From Pseudomonadota bacterium (GTDB lineage: Bacteria; Pseudomonadota; Gammaproteobacteria; Pseudomonadales; Oleiphilaceae): 64,000 nt of DNA. Below the pieces are notes generated by a model. That model made no database searches, was not told the DNA's origin, and saw nothing but the letters and a program-made list of their open reading frames with translations. The position numbers and the translations under genes are program-made. Below, piece after piece: positions 1 to 8,282 of the stretch. The DNA is taken from positions 119,601-183,600 of the forward strand of contig PDPE01000027.1 in the NCBI GenBank assembly GCA_002747395.1, in the 5' to 3' direction. How positions within the stretch are numbered: position 1 is the stretch's first letter; each line of letters begins with the position of its first letter.

Positions 1-1105
1 TTTCAACAACCACATCTGTTTTTACACTATTGCTGTTCGAAAACGCCCTGATATGGAATCTCACCGCTATATGGGGGTTTTCAACGCCGGTTTTCGGATC
101 CGTCAGGTTGGAAGAAACAATCCACTCAGAGGCCAGAGGGCCACTTAACCATTGGATTTCTTTTCCTTCATTTGCTGCTGTTTCAAGTGCCTTCAATGCG
201 GATACGTTATAATTGACAGGTTGACTGGCAAAGCTCTGGTCTTCGATTAAAACCGGTGCGTGTCCGGTATTCTCATAGGAAACCACCATTGTTTCGCCCT
301 TATCCGCAATCAGGATTAAATTCTCATGCCGATAATCTGCAGATATATCCGGATTGCCTTCGGTGATTTGCTCCGCGAAACTTTTTGCAATTGCTTGCCC
401 GGCCTGATATCCACTACCGGCTTTTTCGACAATGTGAGTGTACTGTTTTCCATTTACCACAAGCGTGAGAACATCACCCGGATTCCATGAAGCGATTCTA
501 TCGCCAAACGAGATTCTTTTTTGATGAATGGAGTACACTTGCAAATTCAGTACAGCGTCATATCCGGAGTTTATTAACCCGGACAGGGTTTTGGCATTTT
601 TATTACCACTTTCATCAGCCAAAGAGGGCTTGATCCTGACCTTTGCTTCATCGCCCCCAAACCCGGGAGGAATATCAAAGGTAAGAATCGCGTGCCTGGT
701 CGAACCGTCTGAATGTCTGGATTTGACATCAGTTTGCACATCTATCATTTGATTGTTTTCCAGAAATGCGGAAACAACATAGCCCGAAGGAAGGTCGCCT
801 TTTTTAAAGGGTTGGCCTAAAGTGAACGGAACAGAATCCCGGTTATCTGATGAATGGGAAAACGTAAAATCTGTTATCACGCCCTTTTTCACCTGATCCG
901 GGGGTGGCGTGGAGGGGGTGGGGTTACCCGGACTTTCCGGGGATGAATCTTGAGTGATCCCGGTCTCCGTATCCTTGATAATTCCATTTTCGGGAGATTC
1001 TTCAGTTGCGCAGCCACCGATAATAAAACAGATTAAAGGCAGCGCCAAAAGCAGTCCGGCGTTTGTTTTTCGCAACTCACTGAGATAAAGCATAATATCG
1101 TCCAT
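1..1105 (-). CDS. Partial secreted lipoprotein of unknown function (3' end outside window)
   Basis: The frame opens at ATG 1105 and runs off the left edge with no stop (368 codons seen), so the C-terminus is missing. A basic, hydrophobic N-terminus ends in an IGGC lipobox with Cys at about residue 32, predicting a lipid-anchored protein. A Pro/Ser/Thr-rich linker (about residues 35-70) follows, then a large domain with segments such as DGSTRHAILTF and HIAVRFHIRAF. I recall similar segments in large secreted hypothetical proteins but cannot assign a family. No clear Shine-Dalgarno precedes ATG 1105. An in-frame ATG at 1093 is possible. An 18-bp tandem repeat sits just upstream. Confidence 0.75.
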   Translation of the reverse strand, partial: MDDIMLYLSELRKTNAGLLLALPLICFIIGGCATEESPENGIIKDTETGITQDSSPESPGNPTPSTPPPDQVKKGVITDFTFSHSSDNRDSVPFTLGQPFKKGDLPSGYVVSAFLENNQMIDVQTDVKSRHSDGSTRHAILTFDIPPGFGGDEAKVRIKPSLADESGNKNAKTLSGLINSGYDAVLNLQVYSIHQKRISFGDRIASWNPGDVLTLVVNGKQYTHIVEKAGSGYQAGQAIAKSFAEQITEGNPDISADYRHENLILIADKGETMVVSYENTGHAPVLIEDQSFASQPVNYNVSALKALETAANEGKEIQWLSGPLASEWIVSSNLTDPKTGVENPHIAVRFHIRAFSNSNSVKTDVVVE

Positions 1106-1116
1106 GGTTTTCGTCT

Positions 1117-1152
1117 GTTGTTGTAAATCTGTTAGTTGTTGTAAATCAGTTA
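1117..1152. repeat. 18-bp tandem duplication upstream of the lipoprotein gene
   Basis: Two adjacent 18-bp units (1117-1134 and 1135-1152), each beginning gttgttgtaaatc, differ at one position. They lie 12-47 bp upstream of the lipoprotein start codon and match in period the other leader repeats of this window. Confidence 0.85.
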
Positions 1153-1232
1153 ATTGATCACACTATCAAATACAGGTTCATTGTAGTTGCTATCCTGGCT
1201 ATTGCAGGTTTTTCCATATCCTGGCAGATCGC

Positions 1233-1253
1233 CAGCCCTTTTCACCAGGGCTG
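1233..1253. terminator. Perfect 7-bp hairpin with weak T-run on the plus side
   Basis: CAGCCCT and AGGGCTG flank a 7-nt loop, followed on the plus strand by ttgacttttt. It lies between the lipoprotein promoter region and the end of the acyltransferase gene. No plus-strand gene ends here, so its role is uncertain. Confidence 0.35.
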
Positions 1254-1297
1254 TTGACTTTTTGTTAAAAGAGGTCGACGGCAATCCGGCAATATTT

Positions 1298-1315
1298 GCC
1301 CTGGTCAACCAGGGC
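1298..1315 (-). terminator. Perfect inverted repeat spanning the acyltransferase stop codon
   Basis: GCCCTGGT, a 2-nt loop and ACCAGGGC form a perfect 8-bp stem that contains the stop codon of the minus-strand gene ending at 1305. The following minus-strand sequence is A/T-rich but has no clean T-run, so termination is only probable. Confidence 0.4.
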
Positions 1316-2330
1316 GGGCATCAAATACTCGTCTGGTGATTATTTCGGCCACGCTGTTTAAAACCAGGGCAAAAAATATGATGATGGACATGGATAGTAA
1401 AAAATCTGCAACCGTGTTGCCTGTAAAATGGAAAAACAGATATGTGTGTATCAAGTAGATTTCCAGAAGGCAACTCTCCAGTTTCCTGAAGCCTTTCAAG
1501 AACAGGTAGCCTGGTAATGTACCATTTGTTAGCCAAAGCGAAATGAAAAAAGATGCAGAAAATATCAGAATTGTGTTGAACTGATTGATCTTGAATGTCA
1601 AATTAAGTGCCAGCAAGGCCAGGCAAGTCACTGAAAACAGGCCCAGAGTCAAGCCGGGCTTTAGATGGATGTTCAGTGTGCCGGTCGTCACCCCCAATAA
1701 AAATGCCAACATGGTAAGCCACAGCTCATAACCGACCTGTATATGGCTCTCCAGGTAGATAGCAGTAACTGTGGAAAAAACTGAAATCACATATGCGTGC
1801 ACTTTATTGCTGGTTATTTTCGCAAGAAAAGGATATGAAATGTAGAACAGCAGTAGTAGTGTAAAAAACCATAATCCTGCGCCCAGTGTGCTTCCATTAG
1901 GGGTTCCGGTCCAGTTCAGGATGCCAGACAGGCCGGCACAGTGTACCAGGGTATGCCAGTGATAAATAACCCCGCCGTTGATCGCTATAAATATGACCAG
2001 AAACGCGGTAGTTACCCAAAATCTCACGCCGAGTCGTTTAAGTTTTTTCTTCCAGAATGTTCTGTAGTCTATTTTTTTTCCATATATTTTGAATGTAAAA
2101 AAAGACGATGAAAAGGCGAAGACAAACAAACCAAATGTTACCGGTATCCACAAAATGGTATTTGTAAACCAGTGCCCGGTTACCACCAGGAAAATAGAAA
2201 GTACTTTGGCAATTGTAAAGTTTTTGCTGGTAGTTTCCAGGCTGATTGCTTCGTTTTGAGCGCACATTATGTTGCCAGAGCCATCTGTTCCGGTTTTAAT
2301 CAAGCCAATTGATTGTTTAATGAAAGACAC
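1305..2330 (-). CDS. Membrane acyltransferase (acyltransferase-3 family-like)
   Basis: A 341-residue polytopic membrane protein with about ten hydrophobic segments. The pattern IFLVVTGHWF near residue 50 resembles the first helix and conserved His of the acyltransferase-3 (OafA/ExoZ) family, and GLWFFTLLLLFYISYPFL near the middle is also typical. Such proteins O-acylate exopolysaccharide or cell-surface sugars at the inner membrane, which would fit this exopolysaccharide locus. The listed start is a GTG with no Shine-Dalgarno and lies inside the tail of a decayed deacetylase gene. ATG 2267 (MCAQNEAISLE) is an equally good start. Family assignment is from pattern only. Confidence 0.7.
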   Translation of the reverse strand: MSFIKQSIGLIKTGTDGSGNIMCAQNEAISLETTSKNFTIAKVLSIFLVVTGHWFTNTILWIPVTFGLFVFAFSSSFFTFKIYGKKIDYRTFWKKKLKRLGVRFWVTTAFLVIFIAINGGVIYHWHTLVHCAGLSGILNWTGTPNGSTLGAGLWFFTLLLLFYISYPFLAKITSNKVHAYVISVFSTVTAIYLESHIQVGYELWLTMLAFLLGVTTGTLNIHLKPGLTLGLFSVTCLALLALNLTFKINQFNTILIFSASFFISLWLTNGTLPGYLFLKGFRKLESCLLEIYLIHTYLFFHFTGNTVADFLLSMSIIIFFALVLNSVAEIITRRVFDARPG

Positions 2331-2650
2331 GATTAAAAAAGTCTTGCATTGACTGGACGATAAAAGCGAAGGGCGGCCTTCTCCGGGGGGAGGTGCTGGT
2401 CATCAATTTGAGCGACACCCTGGCCGGGTTGGCGCCTGGCTTCTTTAATAATAGCAATAATAATGGCAATTTCAGCCAGTATGGGCTTTGGAATAAAGCT
2501 GCCCGGGGCCAGGGACTTCCAGAAACCGGAAACTTCCAGAAACAAAGTAATATTCACTCCACCGCACCAAAAGGAATCAATGATAGCAGCATACCAATCT
2601 GATAGGGAAGCCTTTGTTATTCTGCCCGGATTGATCAACCTGGTCAAGCC
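2317..2650 (-). pseudogene. Decayed polysaccharide deacetylase remnant
   Basis: The minus strand encodes, just before a stop at 2317-2319, RRRPPFAFIVQSMQDFFNR. This closely matches the C-terminus of the intact deacetylase at 7213-8181 (RRRPPGFIIQLMQNYFNR; 13 of about 18 identical), and the DNA at 2330-2390 resembles 7235-7290. Upstream, in another frame, LEVSGFWKSLAPGS resembles LEEITGKTLESFAYPNG of the intact protein, so at least one frameshift is needed. The Asp/His catalytic motifs are gone. No intact frame covers the region. The short plus-strand frames over it have no supporting feature. Confidence 0.6.
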
Positions 2651-2861
2651 ACGTCAGTCAGCATATTGCCAATAGCAGTACCATTCAGGGTTTTCTAAAA
2701 GTTCAGTTTATTAAGGATTATGATATCATTGGCTCTGTTATTGGTTTTTCTGTACCGGGCCGGCTGGCATCTGATGCAGGTGCATAGTTGTCTCGTGTGC
2801 TTTTTCAGGAAAGAAGCGAAGCAGAAGTTTATTGTAATGGGGTGAGTCAGAAAGGTTTGCT

Positions 2862-3509
2862 ATGAGTTATAAAAAAGTGGTTGTTTTTTTGGTTTTGTTG
2901 TTATCGCTGCCTTTACCACTGCAGGCGTATGATAATAAAACCTGTGGAATCACGCGAGGTCACCCCCTTACGAATGGATACGGGCCCTATGATTACACCA
3001 ATCCCTCTCATCTGAATAAAATACCTATTGTTCTTAAACACCACTTTTCAAGTGATGTGGAAAGATTGATCAGGGGGGTGACCAATACCGACCCTCGTGG
3101 GGATATTGACTATACATTGAGAGCAATTCCAAATTACCATCCTGCTTTATACGCAATCTCCAGATTGGAACTGAGAGCGAAGGCCGCATTAAAAAGTGGA
3201 ATGGTTTACCGTACAGCGCATTACACTGCCGATTGCTATTTTAAAAGAGCGATCTATTTTCAGCCTCGTGACGGCATTGCGCGCATGTTGTATGGTTTGT
3301 TTCTTCACAAGTCCGGGAGGTTGTCGGAGGCCGAGAAAGTGTATGGCAAAGCCCTTGAGTTGGCAGATGATAATGCGGAACTTCATTACAATGTCGGGCT
3401 GTTGTATTTGGAAATGAAAAAAATTGATAAAGCCAAAATGCATGCAGAAATGGCAGAAGAGTTGGGTTATCCCCTGAAAGGGCTGCAAAAGCGACTGTCC
3501 AGGTATTGA
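2862..3509 (+). CDS. Secreted TPR protein
   Basis: A 215-residue protein with a signal peptide (residues 1-22, ending LQA) and about two to three tetratricopeptide repeats in residues 105-200, including the helix pairs around AISRLELRAKAALKSG and AEKVYGKALELADDNAELHYNVGLLY. The short N-terminal part has two cysteines flanking nothing recognisable. The start has a good Shine-Dalgarno (AGAAAGG, about 6 nt upstream). It is probably a periplasmic scaffold in the exopolysaccharide locus. Related small TPR proteins occur in exosortase-A clusters, but the exact role is unknown. A hairpin at 3649 may end its transcript. Confidence 0.75.
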   Translation: MSYKKVVVFLVLLLSLPLPLQAYDNKTCGITRGHPLTNGYGPYDYTNPSHLNKIPIVLKHHFSSDVERLIRGVTNTDPRGDIDYTLRAIPNYHPALYAISRLELRAKAALKSGMVYRTAHYTADCYFKRAIYFQPRDGIARMLYGLFLHKSGRLSEAEKVYGKALELADDNAELHYNVGLLYLEMKKIDKAKMHAEMAEELGYPLKGLQKRLSRY

Positions 3510-3648
3510 ACTTGATCTCTGCTTCTATTCCATGCTATCAAAGAAAATCTGGTTCGCAAGTAGCAAAACGGATAGCGAATAACGACAGTGTTCAGGTCTT
3601 CTTAACTATGGGTTCACTTTCCTGGTAAGATTTATCATCCAGGTCACA

Positions 3649-3674
3649 AGCGCCGGAATGGCGCTGTGTTTTTC
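3649..3674 (+). terminator. Short intrinsic terminator after the TPR gene
   Basis: AGCGCC, a 5-nt loop and GGCGCT form a perfect 6-bp G/C-rich stem followed by gtgttttt. It separates the TPR gene from the glycosyltransferase. It argues against the GTG at 3666 as the start of the next gene. Confidence 0.5.
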
Positions 3675-3698
3675 GTTTTACTCCAAATGGATTTGTAT

Positions 3699-4943
3699 AT
3701 GTCCGGAAAAGTACTTTTTATTGCCTATCACTACCCTCCCATCGCCGTCAGTTCGGGAGTGCACAGAACGTTGGCCTTTAGTCGCTACCTGTCTGACTGG
3801 GGCTGGGATGTCACTGTACTAACAACAGATTACAAGGTGTACCAAAGGTACAATCTTGACCTGATCGGGAGCATACCCGAAAAAGTTCAGGTGATTCGTT
3901 CATGGGCCAAAGACACTGCCCGGGATTTATCGATAAAAGGGCGCTACTCGCAATTGATGGCTCTGCCTGATCGTTATCAAAGCTGGATTTTGGGCGGGGT
4001 TTGGAGCGGCCTTAAAGCAATAAAAAAAAATAAACCCGATGTGATTGTTTCTACCTACCCCATCGCCTCCGCACATGTTATCGGCTATTTCTTGCACAAG
4101 ATGACGGGTGTCCCCTGGATTGCAGACTTTCGTGACCCGATGGCACAAGAGGGTTACCCCGAACACCCTCTGGTTCATAAAAGTTTTCTTTGGATCGAGA
4201 GGAAAATTGTCAAGCATGCCAGCAAGTTGGTGTTTAATACCAGGGGGGCTCAGGATTACTACCTGCAACGTTACGCAGAACTGACTCCTCAGAACAGTGT
4301 TGTCATACCCAATGGTTATGACGAGGAGGTTTTTGAAAAGGTTGAATCTGAAATAAAACCAACGAAGGTTCGTGAGCCAGCTTCTCCGCTTGTATTGCTT
4401 CATAGCGGGGTGATCTACCCGTCTGAACGTGATCCCAAAGACTTGTTCAAGGCAATAAGCGATCTGAAAAAAGACAAACGAATCAATGCTGAAAATTTTG
4501 TGTTACGGCTTCGGGCTTCCGGGCATGATGATTTGTTTCAAGCTCAGGTAGATGCACTTGGTATTCAGGATGTCGTTGAATTTGCCCCTTCAATTTCATA
4601 TAACGATGCACTGCAGGAAATGTATGCAGTGGATGTGTTGTTGCTGTTACAAGCGGATAATTGCGAGCTTCAAATTCCTGCCAAAGCCTATGAATATATA
4701 AGGGTGCGCAAGCCGGTATTGGCACTGACCACGACAACTGGCGAGACTGGCAGGTTATTGTCAGCCCATCCACTGGCAACGCTCGCTCCTTTGAATGATA
4801 GCCAGGAAATATATAAAGCCATTCAGGCAACAATTGAGAATCAATCTGTAGCAGATAATTTCACTGATAGGGATGTAGACAAATATAGTCGACGGGCAGG
4901 CGCCCAATTGATGCAAGATGCTATTGAATCCTGTATTAAATAA
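3699..4943 (+). CDS. Glycosyltransferase family 4 (GT-B fold)
   Basis: A 414-residue cytoplasmic glycosyltransferase. AYHYPPIAVSSGVHR near the N-terminus is the acceptor-side glycine-rich loop of GT4 enzymes. WIADFRDPM near residue 140, IPNGYDEEVF near 202 and the donor-site glutamate region QIPAKAYEYI near 324 follow in the expected order. It would transfer a sugar from a nucleotide donor during exopolysaccharide repeat-unit assembly; donor and acceptor cannot be told. ATG 3699 is chosen because the frame's earlier GTG (3666) sits right behind a terminator hairpin; ATG 3687 is also possible. Its last codons and stop lie in the first unit of a 15-bp tandem repeat. Confidence 0.85.
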   Translation: MSGKVLFIAYHYPPIAVSSGVHRTLAFSRYLSDWGWDVTVLTTDYKVYQRYNLDLIGSIPEKVQVIRSWAKDTARDLSIKGRYSQLMALPDRYQSWILGGVWSGLKAIKKNKPDVIVSTYPIASAHVIGYFLHKMTGVPWIADFRDPMAQEGYPEHPLVHKSFLWIERKIVKHASKLVFNTRGAQDYYLQRYAELTPQNSVVIPNGYDEEVFEKVESEIKPTKVREPASPLVLLHSGVIYPSERDPKDLFKAISDLKKDKRINAENFVLRLRASGHDDLFQAQVDALGIQDVVEFAPSISYNDALQEMYAVDVLLLLQADNCELQIPAKAYEYIRVRKPVLALTTTTGETGRLLSAHPLATLAPLNDSQEIYKAIQATIENQSVADNFTDRDVDKYSRRAGAQLMQDAIESCIK

Positions 4944-5007
4944 GCTTCTATTAAATTAACTTCTTTTAAATTAACTTTTATTAAATTAAATCGTATTAAA
5001 TATAACC
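4933..5007. repeat. Five-unit 15-bp A/T-rich tandem repeat over a stop codon
   Basis: Five contiguous 15-bp units (4933, 4948, 4963, 4978, 4993), each close to stattaaattaactt. The first unit carries the stop codon of the glycosyltransferase gene. The period is a multiple of three, so the array could be read as five-residue repeats such as SIKLT if the stop were lost. No spacers, so it is not a CRISPR. Confidence 0.9.
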
Positions 5008-5069
5008 GTAGCAAATAGAAGAGCGATATGGGGAAGGCTTGCCCTGCCACCAGCAACCAGCGGGACGGA

Positions 5070-5096
5070 TTGACTCGTACTTTGAAACGGTATTAT
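5070..5096 (+). promoter_or_regulatory. Possible sigma-70 promoter for the ACP-hydrolase operon
   Basis: TTGACT (5070-5075) and TATTAT (5091-5096) are separated by 15 bp, shorter than the optimum of 17. The pair lies 29 bp upstream of the acyl carrier protein start, in the only gap of this gene run large enough for a promoter. Confidence 0.35.
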
Positions 5097-5124
5097 CGGA
5101 TTTTAAACCAAAAGGAAATAAACC

Positions 5125-5364
5125 ATGTCGAACAAAGACGTTGTATTGCAGGTATTAGCGGAAGTATTGCAAGTTGAAACGGAATCCTGGGATGAAAGTA
5201 CCGAGCTGTTGGGTGCTGTTCCCGAGTTTGATTCTATGGCGGTGGTTACTGTCATAACGTCTTTGGAGGAAAATCTCGGGATTATTGTGGAAGACGACGA
5301 GATCAGTGCGGAGACTTTCGAATCCGTAGGTGCTTTGGTTGCGTTTGTTGATAGCAAAGTATAG
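5125..5364 (+). CDS. Acyl carrier protein, exosortase-A-associated type
   Basis: A 79-residue acidic helical protein with the phosphopantetheine attachment motif EFDSM (Ser37) in the position usual for acyl or peptidyl carrier proteins. Once loaded it would hold an acyl or aminoacyl group as a thioester. Exosortase-A clusters characteristically carry such a carrier together with an acyl-CoA ligase (here 23563-25197), a PLP decarboxylase and two hydrolases. The start is backed by AAAGGAAA about 7 nt upstream. The two hydrolase genes follow directly on the same strand. The cargo is unknown. Confidence 0.9.
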   Translation: MSNKDVVLQVLAEVLQVETESWDESTELLGAVPEFDSMAVVTVITSLEENLGIIVEDDEISAETFESVGALVAFVDSKV

Positions 5365-5420
5365 TCACTCGACAGATAAACAGATAACGGCAGGCACGTA
5401 ATCGCCTAACGGTAGTTTGT

Positions 5421-6251
5421 ATGAAAATTCAGCCCCATTTGCTGGCGGGCCAAAATGGCGGGTTGTACGTTTTAAAGCGTTTCCCGGATGATGTTCCGTT
5501 GACAAAAATGGTTATCTTTGTGCCACCCTTTGCAGAAGAAGCCAATAAATCCCGGCACATGTTTAGCCTGTTGGCTTCTTCGCTGGTTGCCGAAGGTGTT
5601 GGCTCGATATTGTTTGATTACTATGGTACGGGGGAAAGCCTGGGGGATTTTGAGCAAGGCTCCCTGAGCAGTTACACTCAGGATCTTGTTGATGTTGTCC
5701 ATTCAACAGCGACAAGCGGTGTGCCAGTCTGTCTGGTTTGTTTGCGGTTGGGGGCTCTGGTCGCGTTAAATGCTGCCAGCCGTTTGGCCGGCGTCGGTGA
5801 TGTGGTGTTTATCAACCCCGTGACGAATGGCAGGCAACTGATTAATCAGTTTTTCCGGCTGCGTATAGCTGGTGGGTTGTCATCAGGTGAGGGTAAGGTT
5901 ACTTCCAAAGCTATCAAGGCAGAGCTAGAACAGGCCGGTTGTACTGAAATAGCGGGTTATACCATCAGCAAAACCCTGGTAGATGAATTGGAGGCCTGTT
6001 CATTGGAAAAACTGGTGAGCACCGCCGGTTTTTCCTTTCCGTCAGTGCATCTTCTTGAATTGAACGGTACGATAAAAAAAGAATTGACTCCGGTAGCTAA
6101 AAAGGCGGCAGATCAACTTGCTGCTGCGGGGGTGGGCGTTCACTCCGACACGGTTGCCGGTGACCAGTTTTGGGCAACTCAAGAGATATCGACAGCACCG
6201 GAAGCGATTAATGTCATTGTTAACATACTCTCTCAATCTGGACAGGCATAG
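5421..6251 (+). CDS. Exosortase-A system-associated hydrolase 2 (alpha/beta fold)
   Basis: A 276-residue alpha/beta hydrolase-fold protein. FVPPFAEEANKSRHMF near residue 33 and FDYYGTGES near 65 are typical of the second exosortase-A-associated hydrolase family. At the nucleophile elbow it reads CLRLGA (residues 107-112), with Arg where a Ser or Cys nucleophile would be expected, so classical hydrolase chemistry is doubtful. It follows the acyl carrier protein by 56 bp and precedes hydrolase 1 by 2 bp, so the three are surely cotranscribed. A role in releasing or transferring an acyl group from the carrier is inferred from the neighbourhood only. Confidence 0.85.
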   Translation: MKIQPHLLAGQNGGLYVLKRFPDDVPLTKMVIFVPPFAEEANKSRHMFSLLASSLVAEGVGSILFDYYGTGESLGDFEQGSLSSYTQDLVDVVHSTATSGVPVCLVCLRLGALVALNAASRLAGVGDVVFINPVTNGRQLINQFFRLRIAGGLSSGEGKVTSKAIKAELEQAGCTEIAGYTISKTLVDELEACSLEKLVSTAGFSFPSVHLLELNGTIKKELTPVAKKAADQLAAAGVGVHSDTVAGDQFWATQEISTAPEAINVIVNILSQSGQA

Positions 6252-6253
6252 CA

Positions 6254-7162
6254 ATGAGCAGTGAAGAAGTCGTCGTATTTCCGGGAGAAACCGCACAGCT
6301 TGTGGGTTCCCTGCACACGCCCGAGACAGCTAAAACCACTTGTGGCGTATTGCTTGCAGTTGGTGGCCCTCAAACCCGGACAGGTAGTCATCGGCAATTT
6401 GTTTTGCTTGCTCGCTATCTGGCAGACAATGGCGTGCCGGTTTTTCGTTTTGACTACACAGGGATGGGAGATAGTGAGGGAGAAAAAACCGAATTTCTTC
6501 AGGCTTGCCCGGATCTGGCAAAGGCTATTGATGTTTTTTTATCCAAAGAAGGGGTTGATAGTGTTTGTTTCTGGGGACTGTGTGACGCAGTTTCTCTGGG
6601 ATTGATGTATTTATCGGTAACCAGAGATCAACGGATACACCGCTTTATTGCCGCTAACCCCTGGGTAAGACAAACCCACACCGAAGCACAAGCTTATTTG
6701 AAATCCTATTATATCCAGCGACTGTTGAACAAGGAACTCTGGTTGAAAATAATGAAACTGCAATTTGATTTTGCAGGTTCATTTTCCAGTTTGCTTGCTT
6801 CTGTTAAAAAGGCATTGATCAGGCCCTCTGCCAATAAACCCGCTGTTAACGGGAAATCAGATAAGATTTCCGATGATGGAATGACCACTGTCTGGCCCGA
6901 ATTCAATGAGAATAACTATGTCAATGCCATGTTGGCAGGAGTCAATCTGCTGGGTAACAACTTTCACCTGGTTCTTAGTGGCAATGACCTTACGGCTGAT
7001 GAGTTCAAGATTCTTCTTAAATCCGACAGGTTATGGGCAGAGGCAATCAAAGAGAAAGAGGGCGATTGGTTTGTTATTGATGATGCGACCCATACGTTCT
7101 CTTCTCGTGAATGGAGAGATGCGTTAGCCAGGCGTACATTGGATTTGTGTTTGCCGGGCTAA
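6254..7162 (+). CDS. Exosortase-A system-associated hydrolase 1 (alpha/beta fold, Cys nucleophile)
   Basis: A 302-residue alpha/beta hydrolase. GGPQTRTGSHRQF (residues 38-50), FDYTGMGDSEG (66-76) and the nucleophile elbow GLCDA (108-112) match the first exosortase-A-associated hydrolase family, in which Cys110 replaces the usual Ser. The C-terminal DDATHTFSSREW supplies the probable catalytic His. It starts 2 bp after the hydrolase 2 stop. It converges with the deacetylase gene and I see no clear terminator in the 50-bp gap. The substrate is not known; thioester or ester hydrolysis in the ACP pathway is an inference. Confidence 0.87.
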   Translation: MSSEEVVVFPGETAQLVGSLHTPETAKTTCGVLLAVGGPQTRTGSHRQFVLLARYLADNGVPVFRFDYTGMGDSEGEKTEFLQACPDLAKAIDVFLSKEGVDSVCFWGLCDAVSLGLMYLSVTRDQRIHRFIAANPWVRQTHTEAQAYLKSYYIQRLLNKELWLKIMKLQFDFAGSFSSLLASVKKALIRPSANKPAVNGKSDKISDDGMTTVWPEFNENNYVNAMLAGVNLLGNNFHLVLSGNDLTADEFKILLKSDRLWAEAIKEKEGDWFVIDDATHTFSSREWRDALARRTLDLCLPG

Positions 7163-7212
7163 CCACCTTTATCGTGATCGTATTCCGTTTTTTTGGGGAG
7201 CTTTCGGATGAG

Positions 7213-8181
7213 TTAACCAACCAAATGGGAAGTACGATTAAAATAGTTTTGCATTAGTTGGATAATAAAACCCGGTGGTCGCCTTCTCCAGGGAGTGTAT
7301 CTTGGGTGCTCAAACGGGTTCTCTCCCGCCTGGGCGACTCCGTGGCTGGTTGTTACAGCGATTTTATAGCCTGCCTTTTGAACCAGATCCCTGACAGACC
7401 TGTCGTAATCCGTGTCGGGTTTCCCATTCGGGTAAGCAAAGCTTTCCAGGGTTTTTCCTGTGATTTCCTCCAGCACGGATTTATTGTGGCTGATTTGACG
7501 TTCGGCTTCTTCCATGGAAACCCTGGTCAGTATGGGGTGAGACAAGGTATGCCCCCCGATTTCCATGCCATCTGCATCAGAAAGAGCGCGTAACTGGCTG
7601 GATGTCATCATAATGTTGCCAGGCAGGATTTTGTTGATCCGGGACAGCTCCTGAGCCAAACGCTCAACGGCCTGTTTTCTCTCCTGAAAAGGCAGGTGTT
7701 TCAGTTTGGTCAGCATGTTAACTGCTTCTGTAAAGCGACTGTTATCATCGGTAATACGGAAAGAAGGCAGGTTGCTATCATCAAAATTGTAGGTGCCTGG
7801 TTCCAAAAGCCGGATTGTTTCCAGTACCATGTCATTCCACATAATGCCTCCATCGATAAAATCCGAGGCAATAAAAAATGTGGCAGGAATCTGGTGCTTT
7901 TGAAGTATGGGGAGAGCAACAGTGTAGTTGTTTTCATAGCCGTCATCAAAGGTAACGGCAATGGCGTCTTTGGGTAACGAGCCGTCCTGAAGCCCTCCAA
8001 TACCTTCTTTCAGGGAGACAGGTGTCATGTGTCGTTTTATTGCCGCCATTTGACCTTCGAACTCATCTGCAGTGGGTTCGAATGAACGCATGAAGTCTCT
8101 TTCCGGCAATATCTGGTGGTAGATCAAAATGGGGAGTTTTTTACCATTTCCCAGTATTTTAAATATAATTCGAAACATCAC
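7213..8181 (-). CDS. Polysaccharide deacetylase family protein (NodB/CE4 fold)
   Basis: A 322-residue protein with the CE4 motif 1 TFDDGYENN (Asp79, Asp80), and motif 2 GGHTLSHP (His211, His215), which together bind the metal. FAYPNGK is motif 3. The enzyme would remove N-acetyl groups from a polysaccharide. There is no clear signal peptide, so it may act before export. It is the last gene of the minus-strand run that starts at 13155 and lies 101 bp after the asparagine-synthase-like gene. Its start is backed by the minus-strand gaaggaggtg just upstream of ATG 8181. A decayed copy of the same family lies at 2317-2650. Confidence 0.87.
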   Translation of the reverse strand: MMFRIIFKILGNGKKLPILIYHQILPERDFMRSFEPTADEFEGQMAAIKRHMTPVSLKEGIGGLQDGSLPKDAIAVTFDDGYENNYTVALPILQKHQIPATFFIASDFIDGGIMWNDMVLETIRLLEPGTYNFDDSNLPSFRITDDNSRFTEAVNMLTKLKHLPFQERKQAVERLAQELSRINKILPGNIMMTSSQLRALSDADGMEIGGHTLSHPILTRVSMEEAERQISHNKSVLEEITGKTLESFAYPNGKPDTDYDRSVRDLVQKAGYKIAVTTSHGVAQAGENPFEHPRYTPWRRRPPGFIIQLMQNYFNRTSHLVG

Positions 8182-8282
8182 ACCTCCTTCTGGTTGTCAT
8201 TATCACGACACAATGTCTCCCGGCGCAGACTGCCCGGTCTTTATGAATCTGTTTTAGACAGGATTCAGGAGAAGCAAGCGCA

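Noticed and set aside
2393..2675. Plus-strand short frames over the deacetylase relic
   Set aside because: The similarity to the deacetylase is on the minus strand and explains this DNA better.
4933..5007. CRISPR array
   Set aside because: Units are contiguous 15-bp repeats with no spacers, and no cas gene is near. The same holds for the array at 28590.
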